DNA of 64,000 bases from Adiantum capillus-veneris. Lineage: Eukaryota > Streptophyta > Polypodiopsida > Polypodiales > Pteridaceae. Positions 1 to 12,226 of the stretch are shown here, one piece after another. The position numbers and the translations under genes were made by a program. The notes beneath the pieces are model-generated. The model was not told the DNA's origin. It searched no databases and was given only the letters and a program-made list of their open reading frames with translations. How positions within the stretch are numbered: the first letter of the stretch is position 1; every line of letters begins with the position of its first letter. The DNA is taken from positions 20,955,951 to 21,019,950 of the forward strand of contig CM043948.1 in the NCBI GenBank assembly GCA_014529385.2, given 5' to 3'.

Positions 1-399
1 ATGCTTTTGGCCCCAAGTTAAAGAGGCGGAGCTATTGACGCTTTTCCCATAGTACTTTTTTATGGTAAAATAAGAATACGTTACCCTTGAGATAAATAAT
101 AGGATGAGATAGAAAGCTTATTGTTATACTTACATATGTATATATACATTATAGAAAATATAATTATGTATCTAAAAAGTTACAAGATAGATCTTGTAGC
201 ATGTGTTCCCACTATGTACGTGTCACAGCACGACACCGTGCGTGTAACAAAAGGGATTATGAAATTTGATTTTTTCTCACATTTTATATATAGAAGGGTA
301 CTATAAAATGGAACTTGAAAAAAAACTTGTAGATTGAATGGAAAAAGGGTGTATTTTATTCATGATTCCTTGAACGCACGCGATATACACAATTTATAC

Positions 400-1262
400 C
401 TAGTAACCTCCCCGAGGTTTTTTGAGCATACCTTGAAATCATTTGATCTCCTCTTCGTTGGAGAAACCATCCTCTCCAATCTTGAGCTACTCCAATGTCT
501 CTTTAGTAAACTCATGTCCAATGTTCTTTGGATCTCTGAGCATAGGTTTTTGAGAAGCTTCTTAGATCACCCCATCACTTCCTTGGGGTAGAGGTGTAGC
601 TAATGGTCTCACTTTCTTTGCAATAGTCTTGTACTTTGTCTCTACTTGTGCTTCAACTATTTCTCCCAAATTTTCTTCGTGCATTGCCTCGTATATGTCC
701 AACTCTTCATACATGTCCATTGAGTGCACTTTAACAATATCTGTTCCACTTTGTAACCTGTATTGCCTAATATCCTCAATCTCTGACATAGTATCTACAT
801 AAGGTACGTCTTCAAAGATCCCTAAAACCACATCATCTGGTTCAAGCACTTCACATCCGTGAAATTCACTTTGAATAATTGAACATATTGTTTCTCCCAC
901 TTAGGCAAATCATTGAATTTCCTGTAAGACGTTGAAACTTCAGATGTTAACCCCAAAAATCCTGAAGAGAAAGCTTCTCTCCACCATAACTTCTCCTCAC
1001 ATATACCACCATAGTCCCGCTTTATTGTGGCACCCCGAGAAAATCCTATGCAAACCTGTGTTGTTTATGAATGATCATGTAAACTGTTTTTATTGCTGGC
1101 ATGGTCAACACATATAGTCATAGATTGAACAGCTCTTTTACCATCTCGACTCCTGATCCTTGCATAGGCTGAGTCATAATCTAGAACCTTTGTTTCCATC
1201 TGCATATACGTAATGTAGGGTTGTCCCAAAATAAGTGGATAGGAGGAATTCTTGTTAGCAGC
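400..1262 (-). pseudogene. Ty3/gypsy pol remnant: protease C-terminus and protease-RT linker
   Basis: Read on the minus strand, about 1250-1120 encodes a stretch with YPLILGQPYIT and SAYARIRSRDGKRAVQ. This is the end of a retroviral-type aspartic protease as found in plant Ty3 polyproteins. The following 112-codon open stretch (900-562) contains VVLGIFEDVPYVDT and TKYKTIAKKVRPLATPLP, a linker typical of the same polyproteins. Further on, past a stop, RDPKNIGHEFTKETLE is readable to about 420. Several frame changes and stops separate these pieces, so this is a relic. Family assignment is from remembered sequence patterns. No LTR or primer site was found next to it. Confidence 0.6.
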
Positions 1263-1873
1263 AAGCTAACTGGGATAACATTTTTCGGAGCTTTTATTGT
1301 AAAAACACTTATTATTTTGATAAATCGGGAATGTTGTAACTCCTATTTTCCATATGGATAGCGTAGTCGATGAGCTGGGGCTACAGGTTTCCAGATTGTA
1401 TCAACTTATATTTAGTTAGAGCTTCCAGATTATTAGTTTTTTGACTAGAGAAACCTTGGCTAAGGTATAAAGACCAACTTTTGTAAGTTAATTTCAAGTT
1501 TTGGATAATAGAAGCACATCGTGAGCTAACGGCGCTCACTTCTCTCCTTCTTGTGCTTCCTACTCCCCTCCCAGTTGTCACATTGCAGTGCCTTCTATTG
1601 AGTTTGTAACCGCCGCAGGTAAGAGCTCTACGCATTGACATAAACATTTCATGGTAATCTGTAACTTTTGGCATCGCTGACCCGAAGCCTAATTTCATCA
1701 TAAGTAGGAATTTAAGCTAGGAAATCACAAAGTAAGAATAGGTGGGGTATTGGGGCACCATTGCTAAGCATTTGGATGCATTATGGGTTGAAAACGACTA
1801 GGTCAAAAACTCACTGCCGTTAACAATCATGATTTTTGCACTTGACCTAGAGTGAGATTTGAAACCATAATGT
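1263..1873. other. no recognised gene
   Basis: A 106-codon minus-strand open frame at 1381-1701 has no motif I recognise and probably continues the decayed Ty3 relic upstream of its protease. Nothing else can be supported here. Confidence 0.4.
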
Positions 1874-2261
1874 GTGCTTAGGTCTTGTATACATGTCCTA
1901 GAAGAAGAAGAGCTTTTGCTAAGCTTACTAAAAGAGTACCGAGATATCTTTGCTTGGTCTTATAAAGATCTCAAGGATGTTGATCCAAAAATTTGTCAAC
2001 ATACCATACCTATGAGAGAGGATGCAAAACCAAGTAAACAAAGTCCACATACTTATAATGAAACATTTGCCAAAAAGATCAAAGAAGAGATAGAAAAGCT
2101 CAAGGAAGCCGAACTCATTTATGAAATTGAACACACAGATTGGGTGTCTCCAATTGTGGTAGTACCCAAGAAAAATGGGAAGTTAAGAGTATGTGTCAAT
2201 CTCAAAAAAGTGAATGCAGCCACCATTAGAGACAACTACCCTCTTCCAATCACCGAGCACA
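1874..2261 (+). pseudogene. Ty3/gypsy reverse transcriptase N-terminal fragment, fused in frame to copia
   Basis: The frame encodes the approach to a Ty3 RT: LLKEYRDIFAWSYKDL, a QHTIPM segment, then EEIEKL, WVSPIVVVPKKNGKLR, and LKKVNAATIRDNYPLPITEH. It resembles the RT start of the element at 19398-20963 closely enough to be the same lineage. The RT palm with its catalytic aspartates is missing. After the final ITEH the frame continues without interruption into a Ty1/copia integrase tail, so the RT was cut within about 10 bases of 2262. No start codon context is convincing because this is an internal polyprotein fragment. Confidence 0.8.
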
Positions 2262-4334
2262 TGCGTGCATATGCTTTGGTGCCACAAGTGCAGCGCAAAA
2301 AATTGGATGATAAGGCTGTGAAATGTATTTTTGTTGGTTATAGTGCTGAAAGCAAAGGTTACAGGTTGTATCATCCGCAAACAAAACGTATTCTGGTTTC
2401 ACTGGATGTAGTGTTTGTGGAAGATTCTGTTCAACCCTTGCTGTCATGTACTAGAGACAGTAATGTAAGCTCACAGGACATTTATGACACTTTGTTGCCT
2501 CTTTTCAGTGGTGGAAATACGAATGTAAGTTCCAATGAGGCAAATGTACAGCCTATGGGGGTTTCTGAAAATGTTTTAGATCAGCCTATTACTGATGCAG
2601 ATGTACATGATGTACTTGATGAGGAAAGGGCTGAAAATGAGCAGGCTAGAGGTATGCCAAAATGGCTGCTTCACACTTTGCGTGACAGTAAATTGGATGC
2701 ACCTTTGTCTAGTCGTACTCGTTCAGGCTCTTGCCATGCATCTTATGCATCAGATTGTTATGCTTTGGCTGTGTCTAGCTTACATGATGTTGAGGAGGAT
2801 TTGTCTTTTGATGAAGCACAGAATTCAGAAAATTGGATGGATGCCATGCAATCAGAATATGATGCACTTATAGAAAATGACACATGGACTTTATGTGATT
2901 TGCCTCCTGGCAAAAAGGCCATTGGTACGAAGTGGGTTTACAATTTGAAACGCAAGCCCGATGGTGAGATCGATCGCCATAAGGCTCGACTTGTTGCAAA
3001 GGGTTATGCACAGCAAAAAGGCATTGATTATGAAGAGACTTTTTCTCCCACTTGTCGTATGACTACTGTGCGTTTTCTATGTGCATTGGAAGCTCATTTT
3101 GGTTGGGATGTTACATCAATCAGACATTGTTACTGCTTTCTTGAATGGTGACATATTTGAGGAAGTTTATGTAACGCAGCCTCGCGATTTTGTCATAAAT
3201 GGACAAGAGGAAAAATTTTGCAAATGTAACAAGGATTTGTATGGGTTGAAGCAATCTCCTCGTGCTTGGTATGAGAAAGCTGACACTCATTTGGTCAAAC
3301 AAGGCTTTCGTAACAGTCCAACAAAAAGCACATTGTATGTAAAACGTGAGGGTGATGTACTTCTCATTGTGGTTCTTTATGTTGATGATTTGCTGATCAC
3401 TACACCAAATGAGAGACATATGTTTGAATTTAAGGCTGATTTGAATGCTACTTTCAAGATGAAAGATTTGAGGCTGTTGCATCATTACTTGGGTATACAG
3501 TTTAAGCAGTGTGATGGTGCTATTGCCTTGTGTCAGAAAAGTTACATAGAGACATTGCTATGTAAGTTTGGACTTGAGGATTGCAAACCTATTGCCACTC
3601 CCATGGAAACAGGTTTGAAGTTGAGTCTACATGATGCTGGAGATCCTGCTGATGTCACTCTTTATCAAACTGCTGTTGGCTGCCTCATTTATGTATGCAA
3701 CACGAGGCCGGATATTCAGTTTGCAGTCTCACAGGTCAGCAGAATTATGCATAGCCCAGGGTCTAAGCATTGGCAGGCTGTCAAGAGGATTTTTCCCTAC
3801 CTTAGTGGCACTTTACATCTTGGATTGTTTTATCCCAAGGGGGGATCATTGCCGCCAGATTTACATGCTTTTTTGGACTCAGATTGGGCTGGTTGTTTTG
3901 ACACGCGAGCATCCACAAGTGGTTTTTGTTTCATGCTTGGCAGTTCATGTATATCATGGTTGAGCAAGAAGCAACCTACTGTGGCCACTTCGAGTTGTGA
4001 GGCTGAGTACAGGGCAGTCTTCATAGCTACGGTTGAGTGTGTATGGCTCAGACGCCTTATGGCTAATTTGGGTGTTGGACAGGACACTGCCAACACTATC
4101 TACACTAACAATCAGAGCGCATTGGTAGTTGCGAGGAACCCAGTTTTTCATGCTTGCACAAAGCACATTGAGGTGCATTACCACTATGACAAGGAGAGTC
4201 TCTCAGCAGGAGAGATCAGCTTGGCTTATGTGCCAACATAGGACAACCTTGCAGATCTTTTCACAGAGGCATTGTCTCGTGAGAAGCTTGAAGCTTTTCG
4301 CAAAGCTTTGGGCTTACTCCCCTTTGTGGACTGA
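2262..4334 (+). pseudogene. Ty1/copia pol remnant: integrase tail, reverse transcriptase, RNase H
   Basis: The frame enters inside the copia integrase C-terminus (KLDDKAVKCIFVGYS, GYRLYHPQTKRI). It goes on through the RT_2 region: ALIENDTWTLCDLPPGKK, KWVYNLKRKPDG, ARLVAKGYAQQKGIDYEETF. A single frameshift near 3110 moves it to the next frame, where TAFLNGDIFEEVYVTQP and the catalytic YVDD box (about 3380) follow. RNase H is readable to the stop at 4239 (DSDWAG, SSCEAEYRA, NNQSALVVARNP). The last 30 codons (LADLFTEALSREKLE) run to 4334 after that stop. Gag, protease and most of integrase are absent. It ends 75 bases before its 3' LTR. Confidence 0.9.
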
Positions 4335-4409
4335 TCATGTCCTCAGGGCATGGCACTTCCCTTTACTCATGTGTCAGCTCTCATTCACCGCATCACTCCA
4401 GGGGGGATT

Positions 4410-4636
4410 TGTTACCATATACATGTGGCAGTGATGTGTGTGAACACACTAGGACCGCCGGGGCATTTTTTCCCTCTTTAGGAGGTTTTTTCCCCCGAGC
4501 ATTGTATATACGCCCATCACTCTAGGGCTATCTATCTTTCCATTGCACACTAAGTAACACACTCCCTATTGTGTGCCTTGAGCTTCCTTCGTCTTCTCCA
4601 AGCTGTGTGCGTTTCTCTGCAACCCTAATTCCAACA
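4410..4636 (+). repeat. 3' LTR of copia element (copy A)
   Basis: The 227-bp sequence begins TGTTACCATA and ends TTCCAACA. It is preceded by a purine-rich primer tract (CCAGGGGGGATT) and contains TATATA at about 4505. It matches the LTRs at 5672-5898 and 12227-12453 along its whole length with few differences. Its element has no 5' LTR in the window. Confidence 0.9.
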
Positions 4637-5270
4637 AAGAGCCTGCTCCAACCCTTGTACCTTCTACCAAGTCCTTGTGGGGAATGCCAATTAGAAGAGT
4701 GCACTTGGCATTCAAAGCCGTGTGCATGATTGTGTCAGTGCCACTGGCATCTGATCGGCCACCCATAGTTGCTTGCACATCTTGGGCCATCTTCAATCGC
4801 TTGGGTGAGGAGGCATGGTCCTGAGCTTTCACACGCTTCATCTTGATCTTTTGTTCCTCGCATAATTTGCCCCCGAGCTCTAATTTTGTCATATCGTAGG
4901 CATGAGGGATATCTTCCTTTAAGTCTCTGCACAACAAACTTTCATATTGCCCAACATTGTCCTAACCTTGTGGTGGGGGTCAAATTCTTGAATCCCTACT
5001 AGAATCAACAACTCATATTGGCCTTCACCTCACAGCCTACACTCTCTGTTCTCCCATATAGCGCTAGTGAGGTCTTTGATGAAGACGTCGCTTTCACTAA
5101 TCTGCTGTATGTGACCATCTGCACATGATGATATTGCCAATTTACATTCTTTTCGAATGGCACGCATAATAATTTTCTTTTGATCTAGCGTCATTTTAGC
5201 ACTGGCCAACAAAAAACAACATATCAAATACAAATTCATGGCTGCACAGTGCACTAACACTCTCACACTA
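4637..5270 (-). pseudogene. unrecognised minus-strand coding-like stretch
   Basis: Two minus-strand open frames (5266-5030, 78 codons; 4937-4640, about 100 codons before it runs into the copia LTR) have protein-like composition: basic and acidic helices such as KMTLDQKKIIMRAIRKECKL and DLKEDIPHAYDMTKLELGGK. I do not recognise a family. They could be exons of one captured or host gene, since they lie on the same strand about 90 bases apart, but no confident splice pair was established. The 3' end is cut by the copia LTR. Confidence 0.3.
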
Positions 5271-5671
5271 GTTCAGAAAAACCACTACCATGCCTTGAAG
5301 ACTTTCATAAATGTGCACGAATGTATCGATATTGGAAACAATTTTACTTTAAAATGCAATGTTTACACGTATAAAATGTAGAGCAAACAAGTAGTTTATA
5401 ATAACTTCATTTAGATCAAACGATACATGTTAAAAATTTGGAATATTTTAGCATCTTGTGAATTTTTAACTTATATTTTTCACCATGCACTCTCACACTA
5501 ATTCAAAAAAAGCATACACTAACTTAGAGACTTCAAAACATTGTGCAAGATTTTATTTATTCAGGTTGATAATCATTTTGACTTTAAAATGGTAGGTTTA
5601 CTCGTGTAAAATAAAATAAACATAAGCATGAGTCAATCCTAATAAAATTGTCCAAATATAATAGAACATGT
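5271..5671. other. AT-rich intergenic spacer
   Basis: No open frame, RNA or repeat is supported. The last five bases (CATGT, 5667-5671) are the left target-site duplication of the copia element that follows. Confidence 0.6.
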
Positions 5672-5898
5672 TGTTACCATATACATGTGGTAGTGATGTG
5701 TGTGAACACACTAGGACCGCCGGGGCATTTTGCCCCTCTTTAGGAGGTTTTTTCCCCTGAGCATTGTATATACGCCCATCACTCTAGGGCTATCTATCTT
5801 TCCATTGCACACTAAGTAACACACTCTCTATTGTGTGCCTTGAGCTTCCTTCATCTTCTCCAAGATGTGTGTGTTTCTCTGCAACCCTAATTTCAACA
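5672..5898 (+). repeat. 5' LTR of copia element
   Basis: The sequence runs TGTTACCATA...TTTCAACA, 227 bp, the same length as its partner at 12227-12453 and as the LTR at 4410-4636. It is followed two bases later by the primer-binding site. A TATATA lies near 5769. Confidence 0.92.
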
Positions 5899-5900
5899 AT

Positions 5901-5912
5901 TGGTATCAGAGC
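5901..5912 (+). promoter_or_regulatory. primer-binding site for initiator tRNA-Met
   Basis: TGGTATCAGAGC is the classic plant LTR-retrotransposon site complementary to the 3' end of initiator methionine tRNA. It begins two bases after the 5' LTR. Confidence 0.93.
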
Positions 5913-6260
5913 AGGTTGCGTCCTCCCGGGCTTATTCGCTAGCTGCTCCAGCACACGCCTGCTCACTTTCTCCGATTTTAGTGAGCTTTGGCAAGCATTC
6001 GTAGGTCGACAAAAATTTCGGATGAACTCGTAGAGCTCAGTCTGCTCTGATTTCTGATTCGGGCTCATTTCGACCTCCGTTTCCACTACAAGAAGTACTG
6101 CACAGGCTATTTTGTCATTTTGTTCAGAGTCTTTGTCAGTGCCGTTTTCTGCATAACAGGTGCCTTACACTCTTCTACGGTTTGTGCTATATAGCACGTG
6201 TTGTTCCCGCTCCATTTCTCCTATTTTCGAGCAGTTTTCACATCAGGTGTAGCATTTACC

Positions 6261-7247
6261 ATGGCTGACAACAACACAGATGTCTTCAAGATGTTTGCTA
6301 CTGAGGACAGGTTGGATGGGAACAATTACCCTATGTGGGCTTATATGATGCAACATGTTCTTGTGTCAAAGGAAATCTGGAACATTGTGTAGGGCATTGA
6401 TGTACGTCCTGGTTCTGAGGATGTTGCAGGTCTTGCTGCAAGGATTGCCGATATTAGAGTTGTTTTGCCTATGGCAGAACAAGCTCGTTGGGATGTAAAG
6501 GATGCGCAAGCTCATGCATTGATTGCGTTGTCTGTGAAGCGCACCATTGTTCCTCACATTCGTTCAACAAAATCTGCAAAACAGGCTTGGGATATTCTAG
6601 CAAGTCTTTATGCAAGCCGCAATGAGGCTAAAATTGCTTTGCTGCGTAAAGAGTTGGAGTCTAAGACTATGCATGAGGAAGATGATATGGAAAATTTCGT
6701 TGCTGGTGTCAAGGATATCAATGAGCAACTTATTTCTGTAGGTGAAGTCATTTCAGACAGTTCCCTTGTGCAGACTGTTCTTGATGCCTTACCAGATTCT
6801 TACTAGACTTTTGCTAGCACTTGGAGACTTATGACCCAAGGAAATCCAGAAGTTGTCAAGTTTGATGGATTATGCACATTGCTATTGCAAGAGTCACTTT
6901 CCAGAAAAAACAGGACTAGACATCGTGGAGTTGAACAGGCTTTTATTGCTTCTCAAAGAAAGGGTGGTAACAGCAATGCAACCACTTCTTATGGTTCTGC
7001 TGCGAGTGGAAAAACTTCTGTTCCCAATGCTTCTGCTGGCAATACTTCGTCTGGCAATTTTGGTGATAAGGGCAAAAAGAAAATGCATTGCCATTATTGT
7101 AAAGCTAATGATCACTTAATCAAGTCGTGTCCTAAGTTGAAGGCCAAAGAGGCTAAGAAAAAAGAGGGTGGTTCCACTGCAAATGCTGGTTCCACTACAA
7201 ATGCAGCCATTGTTGAGTCTTCTGTGAAAGGAGACTGTGTTGCTTGA
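6261..7247 (+). pseudogene. copia Gag with CCHC zinc knuckle (two in-frame stops)
   Basis: Gag forms the virus-like particle and binds element RNA. The ATG at 6261 opens MADNNTDVFKMFATEDRLDG, then a WAYMM segment typical of the copia Gag N-terminus. The same frame continues through UBN2-type helices (KQAWDILASLYASRNEAK, LRKELESKTM) to a zinc knuckle CHYCKANDHLIKSC near 7087-7128 and a lysine-rich tail. In-frame TAG codons at 6390 and 6804 break it. I chose 6261 over an upstream start at 6198 because conserved Gag begins there. Confidence 0.85.
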
Positions 7248-8289
7248 TGTTGATGCAGAATGGGCTTTTAGCACATAGTGCACTTACAATCTTGATGTCC
7301 ATGATGCATGCTTGTCAGTTGCTCCAGATTCACATATGTGGTATTTCGACAGTGGTGCTACAAAGCACATTACCTCACATCGTGAATTGTGAATCACCTC
7401 TCTCGAGTATGTCCCTCATGGGAATTTAGTCACTTGTACCAACAATGCCTCTTATCCGGTCCAGGGAGTTATAAAGATTGTGCTTACTACTGCAAATGGC
7501 AGTTCTTTCACACTTGTTGATGCACTTTATGTACCTGGGATCAAGAAGAATCTCTTGTCTGCATCCGCACTTGCTAGACTTGGACTTGTAGTCAAATTTG
7601 TGGATGACAGATGTAGAGTTCATGATCTCAATTTTGGTGATGAAATTGTTGTGTCTAGCCTTTTATGCCGTGGGCTGTATAAGCTCACTTTGTATGACAA
7701 GTGTGGACAAAATTTTGCAAATGCTGTTGCAAATTCAAGGGCTATTTCAGATGCAAAATTTTGGCATGCACATTTTGGTCATCTGAATTTTGCCAGTTTG
7801 CTGCGTTTGCAGAAATCTGATATGGTTGCTTCTTTGCCACCTCTTGAAGCACCTGTCAAACATGTTTGTGAAGGCTGTATTTTGGGTAAGATGCAGCATT
7901 CTAAGTCTCCAAAGGATGATTCAGTTCGGGCCACATGCAGGTTGCAGCTTGTGCATAGTGATGTTTGTGGGCCCTTGCAAACTCCGTCCTTGGGCAATTA
8001 CATGTACTTCATGACTTTCATTGATGATTACTCCAGGCATGCGTGGGTACTTCTGCTTAAAGCGAAGTTCGAAGTTTTTATGTGCTTCAAACAATTTGTG
8101 GCTATGGCTGAAAATGTCTCGAAATGTACTATGGGCACCCTCCGTTCCGATTGAGGGAGGGAGTATATGTCTCATGAATTTAATGCATTTCTGGCTAGTT
8201 GTGGGATAAAACACCAATGTACAGTGCCTTATTCACCTCAGCAAAATGGTGTTGCTGAGAGGAAAAACAGGTCACTGAAGGAAATGGCT
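7248..8289 (+). pseudogene. copia protease and integrase N-terminal and core domains
   Basis: After a frame change at the Gag end, the frame carries a protease with the active site WYFDSGATKH (about 7340-7370). A GAG-pre-integrase zinc region follows with H-H-C-C residues (FWHAHFGHLN, CEGCILGK). The integrase core then shows the three acidic residues: HSDVCGP, the second aspartate in LRSD (8143-8154), and the glutamate in NGVAERKNR (about 8250-8275). Stops occur at about 7278 and 7397 and at 8152, just after the second catalytic aspartate. Homology ends near 8289, where sequence of another element begins. Confidence 0.85.
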
Positions 8290-11200
8290 CATACAAGCTC
8301 TTGAAGATCGTAGCAGATATATCAACTTTACACAGGAGGAAGAGCAACCAATCTTTTATATCACATTCATAGTGATAGATGCAATGATGGACAACAATAG
8401 AATCTACAAGTTTCTTCAACTGAAATCAGTAAGTGATTCCATACTATACATCTCTCTTTGGGAAAGATATTTCAAGATCTATGATCCTGGGGGGTGCTTA
8501 TGAAAACTTTCTCAATGGAGGAGGTTTACTCCGTCACTTCATTACATCCTGCTATTGACTCTGAGAACCTTTCATATCACACAAGGTTTTTTAATCATAC
8601 AACAAAGGTTCTTCAAAGATGAGAGTAGACAAAGACAGACGTTACACAATCTACATGTTGTATGATCGGATAAATGGTACATGAATGTACCATTATCTAA
8701 GGGGGGGGCTAATGATAGCCGTTTTTCGGCTTTCCATAATTGCCATAGTAAGCTACCTCACCCTATCAAATCACTCAAACATTTTGGTTATCCCTACCAT
8801 TTCACTGTACATAGGCGTGTGTGAGTTAGGAGACTTTTCCCACATCTTCTTAAAAACCCTTAATTAGCTAGTCACTGGGCTAGTTGAGCCAAAAATAAAA
8901 GAAAAAAAGAAAAAATATATAAGTATATTATGGCGCATTTGTGTGTAAATATTTCATTGTATATAGGGCCTAAATAAAAGGATTTTTTATAATTATTTTG
9001 GTATTTATTTAAATATTTCTACCTATGGTGTGTTATTTATGCTATGTACATTGACTCACCATTACCATATTTTTTCTTACCATTTTGCATACTCTTTATT
9101 CCATATAAAAATAATTTCATGCAAGCTTCTCTTATTTTTGGTGTAACTCCATCCTAACAAAAATCCAAAAAAACTAGTTCTATTTATGTGTATATTTTTT
9201 CACTATTGTGATTTTTTCCTTCCTACATCTATTCTTTATTACTCTCATAAATTAGACCACAAAAAATATTCATCTTCTTATGGTAGACTTATAATCAGAG
9301 AGATTTATTTTGACCCCTTTATATTTTTTTCACCTATATTATTTATATTTGACATGTACATATTTTTTAGACCCCTCAATATTTTATTTTCTTAGTTGTA
9401 CTATTCATTTATATCATGATCTCAACAATATCTTCAATTATAGACCTACCAAATAAGGTCAAGGGTATGTGGAATGCATGCATGCACCATGGGGAGCTCA
9501 CTCTTGGAGGTATTCAAAAGAATCATCCAAAGAAGGACCTCACAAGGACCTTGTGCAGTGGAAAAAACAGTCAGTTTTGCTGAATTTTTAAAGATCACAT
9601 GCTCCCTAAATTTGGAAAGGTGATACAAACAAAAGTTGTAGCTCGTGAGCTGAACTTTCACCTCAAATTTTTTCATATTTTTTTGAGCTACAAGCTGTGA
9701 GCTATGATTTTATTGGTGGACCCCAGTTTGCCATGCTATGCAGCCACACTCCCTCTTCCACTTTATCATTTTCCTCTTTCACACACACTCCTCCCTCTCC
9801 TTCCCACTCCCAAACCTTCAACTCCCATGTCCTAATTCACCCTCTTCACCATTGCCACATCTCTCACACCTCCATAGCCTTCATCCTCCATTTCTACACC
9901 CTATGTGTCCCCCTTTCTCTCTACATATATGTCCATATTACCATACTCTCTTCAGCTTTGTAAAGAACTTCAAAAAATCAGCAAAAATCCAAGGATAACC
10001 TCTGCAAATAAAGGCTTTTATCATGAATTTTCCAAGGTTTTAAGATAACATAGCTTCATCGACACGCGCTACTTCGCCATGCTGACCGCTTCTTTTACTG
10101 GTGCTGTAAAGAGGTGAATGTCAACTTCTCCAAGCTTCAACCTCTCTTTACAAGCTCATCCCTTCTCTAACTTTTCTCATCATATATCTCACCATTTGGT
10201 GAATGATTTTGTAAATATTTTTTAGTGATAATTACTAACTACTAACCACTAACCTTATTGTAAAATGCACCCTCTACTAGAGTAGGCCCTCCCAAATTAT
10301 TCACTCAATCCCTCTCTCCTTTCATCCTCAATAATTCTCTTCCCTTGAGCCCACATCCATGTGACTCAAAGGACAAGAGAGACCCACCCTCATTAAAAAA
10401 AATAAAAATATGCATAATCTTTTATTCCTTCAAATAAACTTGATTAGGCCTAATCCAAATTGGGGCTTCTAAAACCTATAAATAGAGCCCTTCTCTCCCT
10501 TGTAAATGATCACATGATCACACTACACCACACCATTCTCAACACATAACACACCACTCTTCAAGCCTAGTTGTGTAGAGTGTGTGCATTGTGAGTGCTC
10601 TATTCCATCACTACACAAGGTGCATGGAGAAGCTTGAAGTTAGTTATGCCATCTAGAGGAGTGGAGTGATACTATACTGTGCAATCACACTTGTAGCCTA
10701 CTCTTGTCCATAAATAAGATTCATAGTTTTGGGTGCAATTGTATGCTGCAACTATGACTCTTCTCTCCAAATTGACCTGATAAGTTGGCTCTTTAGGTGG
10801 TTGAAGGTATATTGTCCTTGAAGTTTGTTGTGACATTTCATGCTTGATGGTTTGAGGGCTTGTTGAATTGTTTTCCTAAAAGGTAAATTGTAAGAGGGTG
10901 CTCGGTGAGAGGGCTCCCATGACCCTAAGACAATTTGTGTATTGGCAACAAGGTCAAGTTTTGTGTTGTCTCTCTATTTCTCATCAAGCTTTGTGTGCAT
11001 CTAGTCTTTAAGGCTAAGACTGAGTTGCTCAAGTTGATTCGTGCTCTTACCTCTCTCTGGCGTGGTGAATGTTTGTGTTTGGTGTGTGTGGCTATCTTGC
11101 ATTGCCCTCTCTTTGTGCGTTTGAGTACAAGGAGATATCACGTGCGTCCTAGTTCGCATCTACAACTAGGTGGTGCCCCTTTTCTTGTTTGGTTTCTGGC

Positions 11201-11313
11201 TGTGGGTTGTTGTTGTCTCTGATTGTGCTTGCCCCAACCCTAATTGAGCAGCACGGGAGCCTCGAAGGGTGTTTAGAGGCCGCTCTTCTTGTTGCCCGCC
11301 CCGAACTGCCTCA
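8290..11313 (+). mobile_element. 5'-truncated LTR retroelement nested in the copia element
   Basis: About 420 bases of internal sequence (8290-8712) without a usable frame lead to a G-rich tract (AAGGGGGGGG at about 8699-8708) and then a 2.6-kb LTR. The 5' LTR and all coding sequence are gone. The right junction with copia is abrupt: element sequence ends in GCCTCA at 11313 and copia RT sequence resumes immediately. The left junction cuts inside integrase. This fits insertion followed by a deletion across the left side. Confidence 0.75.
8713..11313 (+). repeat. 2.6-kb LTR of the nested element
   Basis: It starts TGATAGCCGTTTTTCGGC and ends CCGAACTGCCTCA. The reverse complement of 23455-26102 is homologous over its full length, with the same start and end. 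A TATAAATA box is at 10477-10484. Short open frames inside (for example 9697-9963 and 10935-11222) have no protein family and are chance frames of the LTR. Confidence 0.85.
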
Positions 11314-12151
11314 ATAGTTTAAGCAGTGTGATGGTAGTATTGCCTTGTGTCAGAAAAGTTACATAGAGACATTGCTATGTAAGTTTGGACTTGAGGATTG
11401 CAAACCTATTGCCTCTCCCATGGAAACAGGTTCGAAATTGAGTCTACATGATGCTGGCGATCCTGCTGATGTCACTCTTTACCAAAATGTTGTTGGCTGC
11501 CTCATTTATGTATGCAACACAAGGCCAGATATTTAGTTTGCAGTCTCACAGGTCAGCAGATTTATGCATAGCCCAGGGTCTAAGCATTGGCAGGCTATCA
11601 AGAGGATTTTCCGCTATCTTAGTGGCACTTTACATCTTGGATTCTTTTATCCCAAAGGGGTATCATTGCCGCCAGACTTACATGCTTTTTTGGACTCAGA
11701 TTGGGCTGGTTGTTTTGACACGCGAGCATCCACAAGTGGTTTTTGTTTCATGCTTGGCAGTTCATGTATATCATGGTTGAGCAAGAAGCAACCTACTGTG
11801 GCCACTTCGAGTTGTGAGGCTGAGTACAGGGCAGTCTTCACAACTACGGTTGAGTGTGTATGGCTCAGACGCCTTATGGCTGATTTGGGTGTTGGATAGG
11901 ACACTGCCAACACTATCTACACTGACAGTCAGAGCGCATTGGCAGTTGCGAGGAACCCAGTTTTTCATGCTCGCACAAAGCAAATTGAGGTGCATTACCA
12001 CTATGTCAGGGAGATGCTCTCAGCAGGAGAGATCAGCTTGGCTTATGTGCCAACACAGGATAGCCTTGCAGATCTTTTCACAAAGGAATTGTCTCGTGAG
12101 AATCTTGAAGCTTTCCGCAAAGCTTTGGGCTTACTCCCCTATGTGGACTGA
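11314..12151 (+). pseudogene. copia RT end and RNase H (3' part of the interrupted element)
   Basis: Starting at the equivalent of base 3498 of copy A, the frame reads CQKSYIETLLCKFGLEDC, NTRPDI, then after a TAG at 11534 LSGTLHLGFFYPKG, DSDWAGCFDTRAST, SSCEAEYRA. After a second TAG at 11897 comes LADLFTKELSRENLE, ending at 12151. The catalytic residues of RNase H (D in DSDWAG, E in CEAEYRA, D in TDSQSALAVARNP) are visible. The sequence is close to copy A throughout. Confidence 0.88.
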
Positions 12152-12226
12152 TCATGTCCTCAGGGCATGGCACTTCCCTTTACTCATGTGCCAGCTCTTG
12201 TTCACCGCATCACTCCAGGGGGGATT

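Noticed and set aside
9697-9998. Two overlapping plus-strand ORFs rich in Ser/Pro/His/Leu
   Set aside because: They lie inside the 2.6-kb LTR, are CT-biased low complexity, and are not kept as frames in the other copy at 23455-26102.
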